From positions 1 to 64,000 of the forward strand of contig JALCSU010000007.1 in the NCBI GenBank assembly GCA_022653735.1: DNA of 64,000 nt, written 5' to 3'. Below, piece by piece: positions 8,066 through 17,278 of this stretch. The DNA is from Bacteroidales bacterium. GTDB lineage: Bacteria > Bacteroidota > Bacteroidia > Bacteroidales > UBA932. The position numbers and the translations under genes are program-made. The notes under the pieces are model-generated. The model saw only the letters and a list, made by a program, of their open reading frames with translations. It was not told the DNA's origin and did not search any database. Position 1 is the first letter of the stretch. Each line of letters starts with the position of its first letter.

Positions 8066-9973
8066 TTAAAAGACAGAGATTGCTCCGAAGTGGCATCTGG
8101 ACATGCACATTCCGCATCTTATGCACTCGTAAGGATTGATCACGTGAGGCTTACGCACGGTTCCCATGATGGCCGAGGCCGGGCAGTCCTTGGCGCACAG
8201 TCCGCAGCCTTTGCACTTGGCAGGGTCTATCGTGTATGTCAGAAGGGCCTTGCACTTCTTGGAGCGGCACTTGCGGTTCTTCACGTGCTCTACATATTCG
8301 TCGTAGAAATTATTGATAGTGGAGAGAACCGGGTTCGGGGAAGTTTGCCCGAGTCCGCAAAGAGCGGTGTCCTTGATGACGGTAGCCAAGTCTTTAAGTC
8401 TCTGCAAGTCAGCCATTTCTCCATTGCCTTCGGTGATTCTGGCCAATATCTCAAGCATCCTTTTGTTGCCGATTCGGCAAGGAGTGCATTTCCCGCAGGA
8501 TTCGCCAACCGTAAATTCCAGATAGAATTTAGCGACTGAAACCATGCAGTCATCTTCGTCCATCACGATCATTCCGCCTGAACCCATCATTGAGCCTGCC
8601 GCAGTAAGGCTTTCGTAATCGATAGGGATGTCGAGGTGCTTCTCCGTAAGGCAGCCGCCGGAAGGGCCTCCAGTCTGCACGGCTTTGAATTTCTTGCCGT
8701 TTTTAACACCCCCGCCGATGTCGTAGATGATTTCCCTGAGCGTGGTGCCCATCGGCACTTCTATCAGCCCCACATTATTGATTTTCCCAGCGAGGGCGAA
8801 CACCTTGGTGCCTTTGGATTTTTCCGTGCCGATGGAGGAGAACCATTCGGCACCCTTGGTCAATATAATAGGAATATTCGCCAGCGTCTCGACGTTGTTC
8901 ACGTTGGTCGGCTTGCCCAAGTATCCGGATTCTGCGGGGAAAGGCGGTTTGAGTGTCGGCTCGCCTCGCTTGCCTTCCATCGAGTGGATGAGGGCAGTCT
9001 CCTCTCCGCAGACGAACGCTCCTGCGCCGTAGCGGATTTCTATGTCGAAGTCGAAGCCTGTTCCAAGAATATCCTTGCCCAAGAAACCATATTCACGAGC
9101 CTGCTCTATGGCGACTTGGATTCTGTGCACCGCTAACGGGTACTCTGCCCTGATGTAGATGAGGCCGTTGTGCGAGCCGATGCAATAACCGCAGATGGTC
9201 ATGGCCTCCACAATCGAATTCGGGTCGCCCTCCATTATGGAGCGGTCCATGAATGCCCCGGGGTCTCCCTCGTCAGCGTTGCAAACGACATATTTCTCAT
9301 CTGACTGATAGCTCCTTGAGAATTCCCATTTCTTGCCGGTAGGGAAGCCGGCGCCTCCGCGGCCACGGAGACCGGATGCCTTCACTTTTTCTATCACTTC
9401 CTCAGGAGTCGATTTCGTGAGCGCATCAGCAAGGGCTTGGTAACCATCCCTGGCGATATATTCCTCAATGTTTTCCGGATCTATGAATCCACAGTTGCGC
9501 AGTGCGATTCGAATCTGCTTCCCGTAGAAATTCATGTGTTTCGAGTCGCTGATGTGCCTGAGGGTCTTCGGGTCCAGGTAGAGCAGGCGTTCCACTTTAT
9601 TCCCTTTGACTATGTGCTCCCTGACTATTTCTTCTGCGTCATCGGGAGTGACCTGGGTGTAGAAAGTATTGTCCGGGATGATCTTGACGATAGGCCCTTT
9701 CTCGCAGAAGCCAAAGCATCCGGTGGTTATGATATCCACTTTGTCTGCTATTCCGTGCTCTTTGATGGAAGCTTGAAGATTCTCGGCGATGAGAGCGCTC
9801 TCAGATGCTTTACATCCTGTTCCGCCGCAGCAGAGGATCTGAATATGCTCGGTGCCCTTATCAAGTCCGCAGCTCTCCTCGCTGACTATGGCATTGCATT
9901 TCTCTCTCAGTGAGAGCATTCCCTCCGCCCTTCGTCTGATGACCATGAGGTCATCTACGGATTTTGTTTTCAT
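8066..9973 (-). CDS. hydB: NAD-linked [FeFe]-hydrogenase, NuoF-like flavin subunit
   Basis: This 635-residue subunit binds FMN and NADH and is the site of flavin-based electron bifurcation in HydABC enzymes. An N-terminal thioredoxin-like [2Fe-2S] domain (CCGGTGC ... TTGCFGFC) precedes a NuoF core. The NADH-binding glycine run GRGGAGFPTGKKWE is near residue 203, CNADEGDPGAF near 234 and the [4Fe-4S] motif ESCGKCTPCR near 494. Two C-terminal ferredoxin motifs follow (CKGCGLCAKDCP near 591, CIRCGMCMSRCH near 615). It is first in the operon. Upstream, 9974-10241 is an AT-rich 268-nt divergent intergenic region shared with the TonB receptor gene; no full promoter match was found there on the minus strand. 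Confidence 0.94.
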   Translation of the reverse strand: MKTKSVDDLMVIRRRAEGMLSLREKCNAIVSEESCGLDKGTEHIQILCCGGTGCKASESALIAENLQASIKEHGIADKVDIITTGCFGFCEKGPIVKIIPDNTFYTQVTPDDAEEIVREHIVKGNKVERLLYLDPKTLRHISDSKHMNFYGKQIRIALRNCGFIDPENIEEYIARDGYQALADALTKSTPEEVIEKVKASGLRGRGGAGFPTGKKWEFSRSYQSDEKYVVCNADEGDPGAFMDRSIMEGDPNSIVEAMTICGYCIGSHNGLIYIRAEYPLAVHRIQVAIEQAREYGFLGKDILGTGFDFDIEIRYGAGAFVCGEETALIHSMEGKRGEPTLKPPFPAESGYLGKPTNVNNVETLANIPIILTKGAEWFSSIGTEKSKGTKVFALAGKINNVGLIEVPMGTTLREIIYDIGGGVKNGKKFKAVQTGGPSGGCLTEKHLDIPIDYESLTAAGSMMGSGGMIVMDEDDCMVSVAKFYLEFTVGESCGKCTPCRIGNKRMLEILARITEGNGEMADLQRLKDLATVIKDTALCGLGQTSPNPVLSTINNFYDEYVEHVKNRKCRSKKCKALLTYTIDPAKCKGCGLCAKDCPASAIMGTVRKPHVINPYECIRCGMCMSRCHFGAISVF

Positions 9974-10241
9974 AAATTTGCAGGGTGTGTTATTAATTAT
10001 ATATTCCAGTAGCCATGAAAAAGGTCATGATGCCAGCTCAAGACTTTTTCTGTTGCTAATATAGCAAAATAAAACTATTTCCAAGAAAATTAGGAGAAAT
10101 TGTTAAAAATAAAACCTTATATAGTTAAATATTATTAGATGTAAATCAAGGCAGATGATTGGAAAATCTTTTGTGGGATTTTGATAAAAGCAGTATATTC
10201 GTAGCCTTGTCTTATTTTTGATAAATTATAATTAGTGCAAG

Positions 10242-12470
10242 ATGAACATTGCTTTGCTCACAGCAGCTGCCTTCTTATCTATCCCGCCGTTGCCTGACGG
10301 CGAGATATATGATACCCTCCGCACCAGCGTCGTGACATCTTCTGTGAAGCAGGCAGTGCCGCTGCAGCGCCTGGCCACGCCAGTCACTACCATATTCCTG
10401 AAAGACATTGAGAGAAAAGGCTTCGCTGCCCCTAAGGATTTCTCTGCCGAGATTCCTAATTTCATGATTCCGGACTACGGATCGTCCATGACATCTTCCG
10501 TCTATATGCGAGGCTTCGGCTCCAGAATCGACAATCCGGTCATAGGTCTCTACATCGATGACGTGCCGGTGCTGAACAAGAACAATTACGATTTCAGTCT
10601 TCTGGACATTCGTAAAATGGATCTTTTCAGGGGGCCGCAAGGCACCCTTTATGGAAGGAACTCCTTATGCGGAGTGATGGCAGTGAGTACGCTCTCTCCT
10701 GAATATGTCCAAGGCGGCAGAGCAAGGCTAAGTTACGGTTCTGGTGGCACTCTTAATGCCTCAGGGTCTTGGTATCAGGGGAAATTCGGCGTCGTGGCCG
10801 CCTTCAGGCACACGGAAGGATTCTTCACTAATGAATATGACGACGATAAGTGCGACTGGGGCAATGACTTCTACATTAGAGGAAGGTATGCGTCAGACTT
10901 TGGCAATGCATTGCATTTTGACCATAGCACCACAGTTTCGTATTTGAATCAAGGCGGATACCCTTACAAGCAGCTCGTCGATGGCAATCTGCGGCCGATC
11001 AGCTACAACGACGACTGCGGTTACGAGAGGCTGAGCGTCACTGACGCCACTAAGCTCACATTCAGTCTTGAGAAATTCACGCTGAACTCTATTTCCAGCT
11101 TGCAAATTCTCAGCGATAGGATGGATATGGACCAGGACTTCACCAGCGCCTCAATGTTTACCCTCATGCAGATGCAGCACGAATATGCCGCCACGCAGGA
11201 AGTTACGCTCAGGCCAAGCAGTCATCCTGATTGGTGGAACAGCCAAAGTGGTTATTTCGGGTTCGTGAGATTCAATAACATGGATGCACCAGTGACTTTC
11301 AAGCGTGACGGCATCCAGACTTTGATCCTGGATAATGCGAATGCCCATATTCCTCCGCAGGTAGGGCAACTGGCAATTTCAGACGACAGTTTCCCGATAG
11401 CGGACGACTTCGACATCTGGACAGTCAATCAGGCACTCTACCATGAGTCTTATTTTACGATCGGGAGATGGCTGCTGACTGCGGGCATCCGTCTGGACTG
11501 GGAGTGGAATCACATGAAATATGACAGCAGGGCCACTCTGCACTATGCTTTCCCGCCCAGGGTTTCTGAATACAGAGAATTCACTTCGGTCTATGACGGC
11601 AAGATTCGCAATTCTTACTGGCAGTTCCTTCCGAAAATTTCCGCCCTCTACGACACACGTTTCGGCCTGAAATTCTTCGGAAGCATTGCAAAAGGTTATA
11701 AATCAGGCGGGTTCAACACGCAGATATTCTCCGACATCCTCCAGAACAAGCTGATGACGGGGGTGATGAACGACATGGGCGTGCATCTGGATGGGGAAGA
11801 CGAAAATGCAGTGACGGTGAAGAACACCGTCTATAAGCCAGAGACGAGCCTCGATTATGAGATTGGTTTCCGTTATGGGTTCAATTCCAAGAGCGGCCAC
11901 ACGGTGAACGTCTCGGCTTCTTTCTTTTATATAGACGCAGAGAATCAGCAGATTACGGTGTTCCCTGCCGGAAAGTCCACTGGCAGGATGATGGCCAATG
12001 TCGGGCAGTCCTACAGTTGTGGCGTTGAGAGCGAAGCTTTCTGGAGCTATAAGGGCCTGTCGCTAAATGTTTCATATGGCTACACCCACGCCGAATTCAC
12101 TGAATATGACGACGGCAATGACGATTACAAAGGTAATCATATTCCTTATTCTCCCGAGCAGACCCTTTCGCTGCGAGGCAGCTACAGAATGGATTTCAAG
12201 AAAGGAATAATGAGGAGCATGGAAATAGGTGCTGAATATACTGGAGTCGGCAGAATTTGGTGGAATGAGTCCAACACTCGCTCACAAGGCTGGTATGGCC
12301 TCCTTGCCGCAAACGTGAGCTTCGACTTCGGCAGATTCAGCATATTCGCTAGGGGAGAAAACCTCACTGACGAAGACTACTACACGTTCTATTTCAAATC
12401 CGTCGGCCACGAATTCATGCAGAGAAGCAAACCTGCCAGATTCACTGCCGGCATCAACTTAGACTTTTAA
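10242..12470 (+). CDS. TonB-dependent outer-membrane receptor
   Basis: The 742-residue protein has a short hydrophobic N-terminus and then a plug domain. Plug motifs include VYMRGFGSR, PVIGLYIDDVPV and MDLFRGPQGTLYGRNS, the classic TonB receptor signature. The long beta-barrel ends with RFTAGINLDF, a typical C-terminal aromatic strand. There is no N-terminal carboxypeptidase-like domain and no SusD partner, so this is not a SusCD glycan importer. Thirteen nt downstream begins a beta-barrel lipoprotein, followed by an S41 protease; the three probably form one unit. Substrate unknown; iron chelates, cofactors or peptides are possible. A TATTTTTG -7-like element occurs at 10213-10220 without a good -33 partner. 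Confidence 0.93.
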   Translation: MNIALLTAAAFLSIPPLPDGEIYDTLRTSVVTSSVKQAVPLQRLATPVTTIFLKDIERKGFAAPKDFSAEIPNFMIPDYGSSMTSSVYMRGFGSRIDNPVIGLYIDDVPVLNKNNYDFSLLDIRKMDLFRGPQGTLYGRNSLCGVMAVSTLSPEYVQGGRARLSYGSGGTLNASGSWYQGKFGVVAAFRHTEGFFTNEYDDDKCDWGNDFYIRGRYASDFGNALHFDHSTTVSYLNQGGYPYKQLVDGNLRPISYNDDCGYERLSVTDATKLTFSLEKFTLNSISSLQILSDRMDMDQDFTSASMFTLMQMQHEYAATQEVTLRPSSHPDWWNSQSGYFGFVRFNNMDAPVTFKRDGIQTLILDNANAHIPPQVGQLAISDDSFPIADDFDIWTVNQALYHESYFTIGRWLLTAGIRLDWEWNHMKYDSRATLHYAFPPRVSEYREFTSVYDGKIRNSYWQFLPKISALYDTRFGLKFFGSIAKGYKSGGFNTQIFSDILQNKLMTGVMNDMGVHLDGEDENAVTVKNTVYKPETSLDYEIGFRYGFNSKSGHTVNVSASFFYIDAENQQITVFPAGKSTGRMMANVGQSYSCGVESEAFWSYKGLSLNVSYGYTHAEFTEYDDGNDDYKGNHIPYSPEQTLSLRGSYRMDFKKGIMRSMEIGAEYTGVGRIWWNESNTRSQGWYGLLAANVSFDFGRFSIFARGENLTDEDYYTFYFKSVGHEFMQRSKPARFTAGINLDF

Positions 12471-12483
12471 CAATTAATCTTTT

Positions 12484-13023
12484 ATGAATATGTTCAACAA
12501 TAAATTATTTCGCAAGCCTCTGTCGGCCATTGCCTTCATGGCAGCAATCTTCGTTTCAGCAACAACCATCTCTTGCACGAAAGACGATGACGATAAAGAC
12601 AACGATGTAGTTGAAGCGGAGACTTTCTCTGGAAAACTGACTGTAACTTTCAAGGGTTCAGACTTTTCGACTGACAATACTATTGTAAGGGTCTCGGATG
12701 TGGTGTTCTCCAATTCAGATAAGACTCAAGGCACGCTGAGCCTGAATTTCGAAAAAGTGAAATTCGTCCCTCAGATGCCGGTGTCTCTGGACATCACCGT
12801 CCCAGGAGTGGCCTTCAAGATCATTTCAAAAAACAAAGCGGAAATCTCCGGAAACGGAATAGTGCCTCTGACCGGAGGAAAAGGATATGAAATGTACGCC
12901 GTGACCGGACTGACCGGTGAAATAACCGATGAGAATGACAGCTCCCGCTCAGACGACAGCATTTCTTTCAGCCTTAAATTCGGAGACTATCCTACGTCAT
13001 ATTCAGGCGTGGAAGCAGATTGA
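12484..13023 (+). CDS. Calycin-like lipoprotein
   Basis: The 179-residue protein has a lipoprotein signal (Cys31 after a hydrophobic stretch ending TTIS) and a short acidic tether KDDDDKDND. The rest is beta-rich, with the pattern TFSGKLTVTFKG ... GTLSLNFEKVKF. This pattern resembles the calycin-like beta-barrel domain found in many Bacteroidetes lipoproteins next to TonB receptors. It likely sits at the outer membrane and may help capture a ligand for the receptor 13 nt upstream. The start reads ATGAATATG, so either 12484 or 12490 could be used. Family assignment is by pattern, not by search. Confidence 0.65.
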   Translation: MNMFNNKLFRKPLSAIAFMAAIFVSATTISCTKDDDDKDNDVVEAETFSGKLTVTFKGSDFSTDNTIVRVSDVVFSNSDKTQGTLSLNFEKVKFVPQMPVSLDITVPGVAFKIISKNKAEISGNGIVPLTGGKGYEMYAVTGLTGEITDENDSSRSDDSISFSLKFGDYPTSYSGVEAD

Positions 13024-13082
13024 AATATATTCATTGGCATGTAAATTGCTAATTTTCTTTCCTTTGCGAAAGTGCAGCATTA

Positions 13083-14606
13083 ATGAATATATCGTTTAAC
13101 ATGGAAATATTTAAGAACTTCATCATTGCCGCAGCAACGTTTGGTGCGGCAATTTTTTTTGTAGCTTGCGATGACGATGACGATTTCAAGATAAACAGTC
13201 GCGAAAATGGTGGAAGCACTCAGGTTGGGGTGCCAGCAGTGACGAAGAAGGTAGACCAGTTTGCCATTGACGTCCTAGAAACGTACTATCTTTGGAACAA
13301 AGAGATAGCAGGTGACATAAAGCGACTGAATCCAGACACTTGCACGACGCCTATAGCCGTCGTGAGTGACATTATCTATAGAGAGAATGGCAAGGAGGTT
13401 GACAAGTGGACTATGCTCATGGAGAGGCTCAGTGACATGGAGTCTTCGGTGCAAGGCAACTCCACGACGTTCGGATTGGATTTCGCAGTTGGAACCATAT
13501 CCAACAAACCTGGAGAATATTTCCTTTTGGTTAATTATGTATTCAAGGACGGTCCGGCCGCGAAAGCTGGAATCAAGAGGGGAGACATAATCCTCGACTA
13601 TGGAGGTCAGGCGATTACAGGCAGCAATGTTTATGACATTTTCAACAAGACTTCTCTCTCGCTTGGAGTCACCGGATTGACTTCTGATGGTTATCTTGAC
13701 TCCGACAATGTGAAAGAAATCCCGCTCACGGCAGTAACAATGTACGAGGACCCGATCCTGATGACAAAGACTTTCGACGTGAATGGGGATAAGGTTGGCT
13801 ACATGGTCTACAATTCCTTCGACCTTAAGTCTGCGCAAACCCTGTGCGATTCTTGCCGGAAGCTTAAGTCTGCCGGCATCGGGAAGCTGATACTTGACCT
13901 TCGCTATAACGGTGGCGGCTATGTTTTCACTGAAGATGTCCTGGCGTCGCTCATTGCCCCTTGGCAGAATGTCTCTGGCAAAGATATTTTCCAGAAGAAT
14001 GTCTACAATGAAATCCTCACTGAATCTTTCAAGAAGAGCGGGTATGACCTCAATGAATATTTCTCTTCGCAGAACTCGACCACTATTGATGGCAAGGAGG
14101 TTACGGTAGACGTGACGGATGCAAATCTGAACCTGAATGATTTGTACGTGATCACGACAGGCAATACTGCTTCGGCTTCCGAAGGATTGATCATCGGCCT
14201 GCAGCCTTACATGAATGTCAACATGTATGGCGAAACGACTTTCGGCAAATTCTGCTCCGGGTGGATGCTCGCTCCTGAAGATATCTATGAGAGGGCATCC
14301 GACTATTCTTTGATCAAAGAGTGGGGCATGTACGTCATGGTTGGTAAATTCACGAACGCCAATGACCAGAATGATGCCTATCCAGCAGGAATATCCCCGA
14401 AGATCAATGTCGAGGATAATCCTTTTGACGGATGCCAGCTAGGAGACGAAAACGAGACCATGCTCAAAGCCGTCCTGAAGGATATGGGTAAGATTTATCC
14501 TAGCGGGACGGCTACCCGCGCGTCAATTATGCAGTACGACACTAAGCACATCGACCATCGTCCGACTGGGCTGAACATTCTTTCTGTAAAAAAGATATCC
14601 CAATAA
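13083..14606 (+). CDS. S41-family (C-terminal processing type) peptidase lipoprotein
   Basis: A lipoprotein signal ends at Cys29 (FFVAC), followed by an acidic DDDDD tether. A PDZ domain is visible near residue 157 (GPAAKAGIKRGDIILDYGG). The S41 catalytic region has GNTASASEG near residues 362-370, where the second serine of the ASASE run is the expected nucleophile, preceded by LILDLRYNGGGYV. S41 enzymes of this kind are secreted serine proteases that cut unstructured C-termini. The gene lies 59 nt after the calycin-like lipoprotein, on the same strand, and may process a peptide or protein ligand handled by the upstream receptor. An internal ATG at 13101 is an alternative start. Confidence 0.88.
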   Translation: MNISFNMEIFKNFIIAAATFGAAIFFVACDDDDDFKINSRENGGSTQVGVPAVTKKVDQFAIDVLETYYLWNKEIAGDIKRLNPDTCTTPIAVVSDIIYRENGKEVDKWTMLMERLSDMESSVQGNSTTFGLDFAVGTISNKPGEYFLLVNYVFKDGPAAKAGIKRGDIILDYGGQAITGSNVYDIFNKTSLSLGVTGLTSDGYLDSDNVKEIPLTAVTMYEDPILMTKTFDVNGDKVGYMVYNSFDLKSAQTLCDSCRKLKSAGIGKLILDLRYNGGGYVFTEDVLASLIAPWQNVSGKDIFQKNVYNEILTESFKKSGYDLNEYFSSQNSTTIDGKEVTVDVTDANLNLNDLYVITTGNTASASEGLIIGLQPYMNVNMYGETTFGKFCSGWMLAPEDIYERASDYSLIKEWGMYVMVGKFTNANDQNDAYPAGISPKINVEDNPFDGCQLGDENETMLKAVLKDMGKIYPSGTATRASIMQYDTKHIDHRPTGLNILSVKKISQ

Positions 14607-14619
14607 CGGAATTTTTTGC

Positions 14620-14627
14620 TACCTTTG
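14620..14627 (+). promoter_or_regulatory. -7 promoter element (TACCTTTG) upstream of the FMN riboswitch
   Basis: TACCTTTG matches the Bacteroidetes -7 consensus and would start the transcript a few nt before the riboswitch. No good TTTG lies at the expected -33 spacing. Confidence 0.55.
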
Positions 14628-14635
14628 CGTCCGCA

Positions 14636-14780
14636 ACACTTCAGGGCAGGGTGAAATTCCCGATCGGCGGTAAAGTCCGCGAGCCTTCAGGGGCACGAAC
14701 CGTTGTAATTACGGTACCGACAGCAATGCTGGCAAAAATTGCCGGCTGACAGTCTGGATGGAAGAAGAGGCACGTTTCCA
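14636..14780 (+). ncRNA. FMN riboswitch (RFN element) in the leader of a TonB receptor gene
   Basis: The conserved RFN boxes appear in order. AGGGCAGGGTGAAATTCCCG starts at 14643, and CGGCGGTAAAGTCCGCGAGCC follows in two overlapping parts. ACCGACAG lies near 14716-14723 and AGTCTGGATGGAAGAAGAG ends at 14769. This is the FMN-binding aptamer that normally represses riboflavin biosynthesis or transport genes. Here the only gene downstream is an outer-membrane TonB-dependent receptor starting at 14826. A -7 promoter element at 14620 gives a transcript that begins just before it. Confidence 0.93.
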
Positions 14781-14789
14781 GCGTGCGAG

Positions 14790-14823
14790 CCTTGAATTGT
14801 ATGCAGAAGTAATACAATCAAGG
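14790..14823 (+). promoter_or_regulatory. Hairpin before the start codon: likely expression platform of the FMN riboswitch
   Basis: CCTTGAATTGTAT (14790-14802) pairs with ATACAATCAAGG (14812-14823) through 12 base pairs and one bulged A. The stem ends 2 nt before the ATG at 14826. It has no U-tract, so it is not an intrinsic terminator. Its position suggests that it blocks ribosome access when FMN is bound. A smaller hairpin GCACG/CGTGC lies between it and the aptamer (14770-14785). Confidence 0.65.
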
Positions 14824-14825
14824 TT

Positions 14826-17204
14826 ATGGAAAAGTTTTCATTTCTTTCGGTATTGCTCCTCTGCATGTCAATCGGTGGCGTTGCTTCAGGGAATTCGCTT
14901 CATCGTGCCGATGGGGAAGTTTCCGTTGCGGACACATTGATGTGGGAAGGAGTGCCGATGACGCTTCAGGAGGCTGTGACGAGGGCTTCTTTCGCAAGCG
15001 GAAAATCTAGCCCATTGAGGCTTACTCAAATTGGTAGTAGCACAATCATGGACCGTTCTTGGTCCAGGACTTATCCCGAACTCATAGGTGGGGCTCCTGG
15101 AGTGTACGCTACTTCGGAATCGGGGAGCTATGGCGATGCCCAGCTGAACATCAGGGGATTCGCTCAGGAAAACATCTCCGTGCTTCTGAACGGAATCCCG
15201 ATTTCCGGCCTGACTTCGGGAAGCATGTACTGGAACAATTGGATGGGGCTGGCAGAGGCCACTGAGGCTATCCAGCTGCAGAAGGGCGTCGGCTCTTCAA
15301 TGCTTTCTGACTGCTCGGTAGGCGGAACCGTGAATATAGTGACCACGACTGCCAGTGAAAATTTTTCTATGAATGCCGGTTTCGGGGCATCGGATTTCGG
15401 AACGGCGAAGACATACCTGAAAGTGAGCAGCGGCGGCTTGCCGCACGGATGGAGTTTTTCGGCCATGGGTTCGTATGTTGGAGGAAGTGGCTACGTGGAG
15501 AGCACGGACGTGAACTCTTTCGCATTCTTGCTGAACGTGAACAAAACTCTCGGCTCACGGAACACGCTTATATTCAATTTTCTCGGCTCTCCAGAAAAAC
15601 ATGGCCAACGTTCGACCAGGCTCACTTATGCCGAGGTTGAGCAGTATGGCAGGCGTTACAGCAAGGACTGGGGCTGGAAGGATGGCGAGCGGTTCGGAGT
15701 TTGCCAGAATAATTACTTCAAGCCGTACTTCACGCTTCAGCATCTCTACAGTTCGGACAGACTGACGCTTCGGAATTCCGTCTATTTCTCGATTGGCGAC
15801 GGTGGCGGACGCTGGAGAGAGTCTGCCGGGAAGTCGATATATTCATATAGCACTCTTAATGGACATATCGATTGGAATGCAATTGTGACAGATAATGTCT
15901 TGGAGGAAACCCCAGGCTACGGTAGAAGGGCTCAGAACCTATTGTCGGACTATCAGGCAGGGCACACCCAGGCAGGAGTGATATTTTCAGGCGAGCTTAC
16001 GGCCGGGGAGGATTGGAAGGTCGGCTTTGGGGCCCATTATCAGAATTACAAGACTTGGGAGCGCGAACAGATTACGGATTTGCTAGGGGCCGACTATTGG
16101 TATGAGGATTATGCGAGCAAGTCTTTGATGGGGCTCTCCGGACGCAATCCTTACAAGAGGGTCGGGGATTATATCCGTACTCGGAACGGAAAGATAATCA
16201 ACCACGGAACTGTCTATGCTTCTGCGAAATACCAAGGAAGGAGCCTGAATGCGACATTTGGCGCCTCCGTTTTCGGCAGCACGAATCAGCGCTGGGACAA
16301 ATACAATTATTCGGGGAGCGAAGCGTACAGCAAGATCGCTAATGGGGTAGGTGCGAGCATCAAAGGAGGGCTTCTATGGCATATCGATAAGGCTAACAGC
16401 GTGTATGCCAATGCGGGATTCTATTCCCGCCTGCCATATTCCGGCACGTTCTTCAGCTCAGGGAACAATTCCGTCTCCAAAAATGTCAAGAATGAGAAGA
16501 ATCTCCTGGGAGAGGCCGGTTACCGGTTCGTCTTCGATAGAGGCGGTCTCGAGACTGAATTCTATGCCGCATATTGGAAGGACAGGACGCTGATGTCTGG
16601 ACGCTACAAGCAGCAGAACGAGGAGGACAGCAGGTACATGGCCACAGGCCTGGATGCCTTGCATTATGGGGTCGAGGCTGAGCTCTGGTGGAACATTTCT
16701 TCTTGGATGAAGCTGAGCGCATTCGCTTCGATAGGCAGCTGGCATTGGAAGAACGACGTGAATGCGATCATCTATGATGAATATACCGGACTGGAGGCGG
16801 CTCGGGTTAATGTCTATTGCGATGGGCTGCCGGTCGGCGGGGCTCCGCAGACTCAGTCTGGGGCGATGCTTGACGTAAAACTGCCTGCAGGGTTCAGCGT
16901 CTCAGTGGATTGGAAATATAATGCCAGAATGTATGCGGACTTCGACCCGGCTTCTCGCACAGATGCTTCGGACCGGTCTGCCCCTTACCGAATCCCTTCA
17001 GTCAATCTTTTCGGTGGGGATGTCCGCTGGTCGGGCCGTCTTTTCGGCAATGCTGGCTACGAACTATTCCTGCACTGCTCCAACATATTCGATGTGAAGT
17101 ACATAGAGCGTGGCAGGGATGGCTCATCCCATGACCGTGACTCTTTTACCGGCTTCTGGGGCTTCGGCCGCAACCTCAGCTTCGGGATCAGGATAAACAT
17201 TTAG
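14826..17204 (+). CDS. TonB-dependent receptor under FMN riboswitch control, candidate flavin-uptake receptor
   Basis: The 792-residue protein begins with a signal peptide (about residues 1-22, ending VASG). A plug domain follows with APGVYATSESGSYG, LNIRGFAQEN, LLNGIPISG and VGSSMLSDCSVGGTVNI, then a long beta-barrel ending LSFGIRINI. It belongs to the TonB-dependent receptor family, which imports scarce ligands across the outer membrane using energy from ExbBD-TonB. The leader carries a clear FMN riboswitch, so expression should fall when flavin is plentiful. The inferred ligand is riboflavin, FMN or a flavin-containing compound; nothing in the barrel itself proves this. It is a single-gene unit, followed by prfB with its own promoter. 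Confidence 0.92.
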   Translation: MEKFSFLSVLLLCMSIGGVASGNSLHRADGEVSVADTLMWEGVPMTLQEAVTRASFASGKSSPLRLTQIGSSTIMDRSWSRTYPELIGGAPGVYATSESGSYGDAQLNIRGFAQENISVLLNGIPISGLTSGSMYWNNWMGLAEATEAIQLQKGVGSSMLSDCSVGGTVNIVTTTASENFSMNAGFGASDFGTAKTYLKVSSGGLPHGWSFSAMGSYVGGSGYVESTDVNSFAFLLNVNKTLGSRNTLIFNFLGSPEKHGQRSTRLTYAEVEQYGRRYSKDWGWKDGERFGVCQNNYFKPYFTLQHLYSSDRLTLRNSVYFSIGDGGGRWRESAGKSIYSYSTLNGHIDWNAIVTDNVLEETPGYGRRAQNLLSDYQAGHTQAGVIFSGELTAGEDWKVGFGAHYQNYKTWEREQITDLLGADYWYEDYASKSLMGLSGRNPYKRVGDYIRTRNGKIINHGTVYASAKYQGRSLNATFGASVFGSTNQRWDKYNYSGSEAYSKIANGVGASIKGGLLWHIDKANSVYANAGFYSRLPYSGTFFSSGNNSVSKNVKNEKNLLGEAGYRFVFDRGGLETEFYAAYWKDRTLMSGRYKQQNEEDSRYMATGLDALHYGVEAELWWNISSWMKLSAFASIGSWHWKNDVNAIIYDEYTGLEAARVNVYCDGLPVGGAPQTQSGAMLDVKLPAGFSVSVDWKYNARMYADFDPASRTDASDRSAPYRIPSVNLFGGDVRWSGRLFGNAGYELFLHCSNIFDVKYIERGRDGSSHDRDSFTGFWGFGRNLSFGIRINI

Positions 17205-17226
17205 GCTTTTGGCGATCCATTTTCGG

Positions 17227-17257
17227 TTGTCATGGCGGTAATATTTTCCTATATTTG
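17227..17257 (+). promoter_or_regulatory. Promoter of prfB
   Basis: TTGT (17227-17230) and TATATTTG (17250-17257) are 19 nt apart, a close match to the Bacteroidetes -33/-7 consensus. The start codon follows at 17279. Confidence 0.6.
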
Positions 17258-17278
17258 CAAGACTAATATGGAGAGCCG

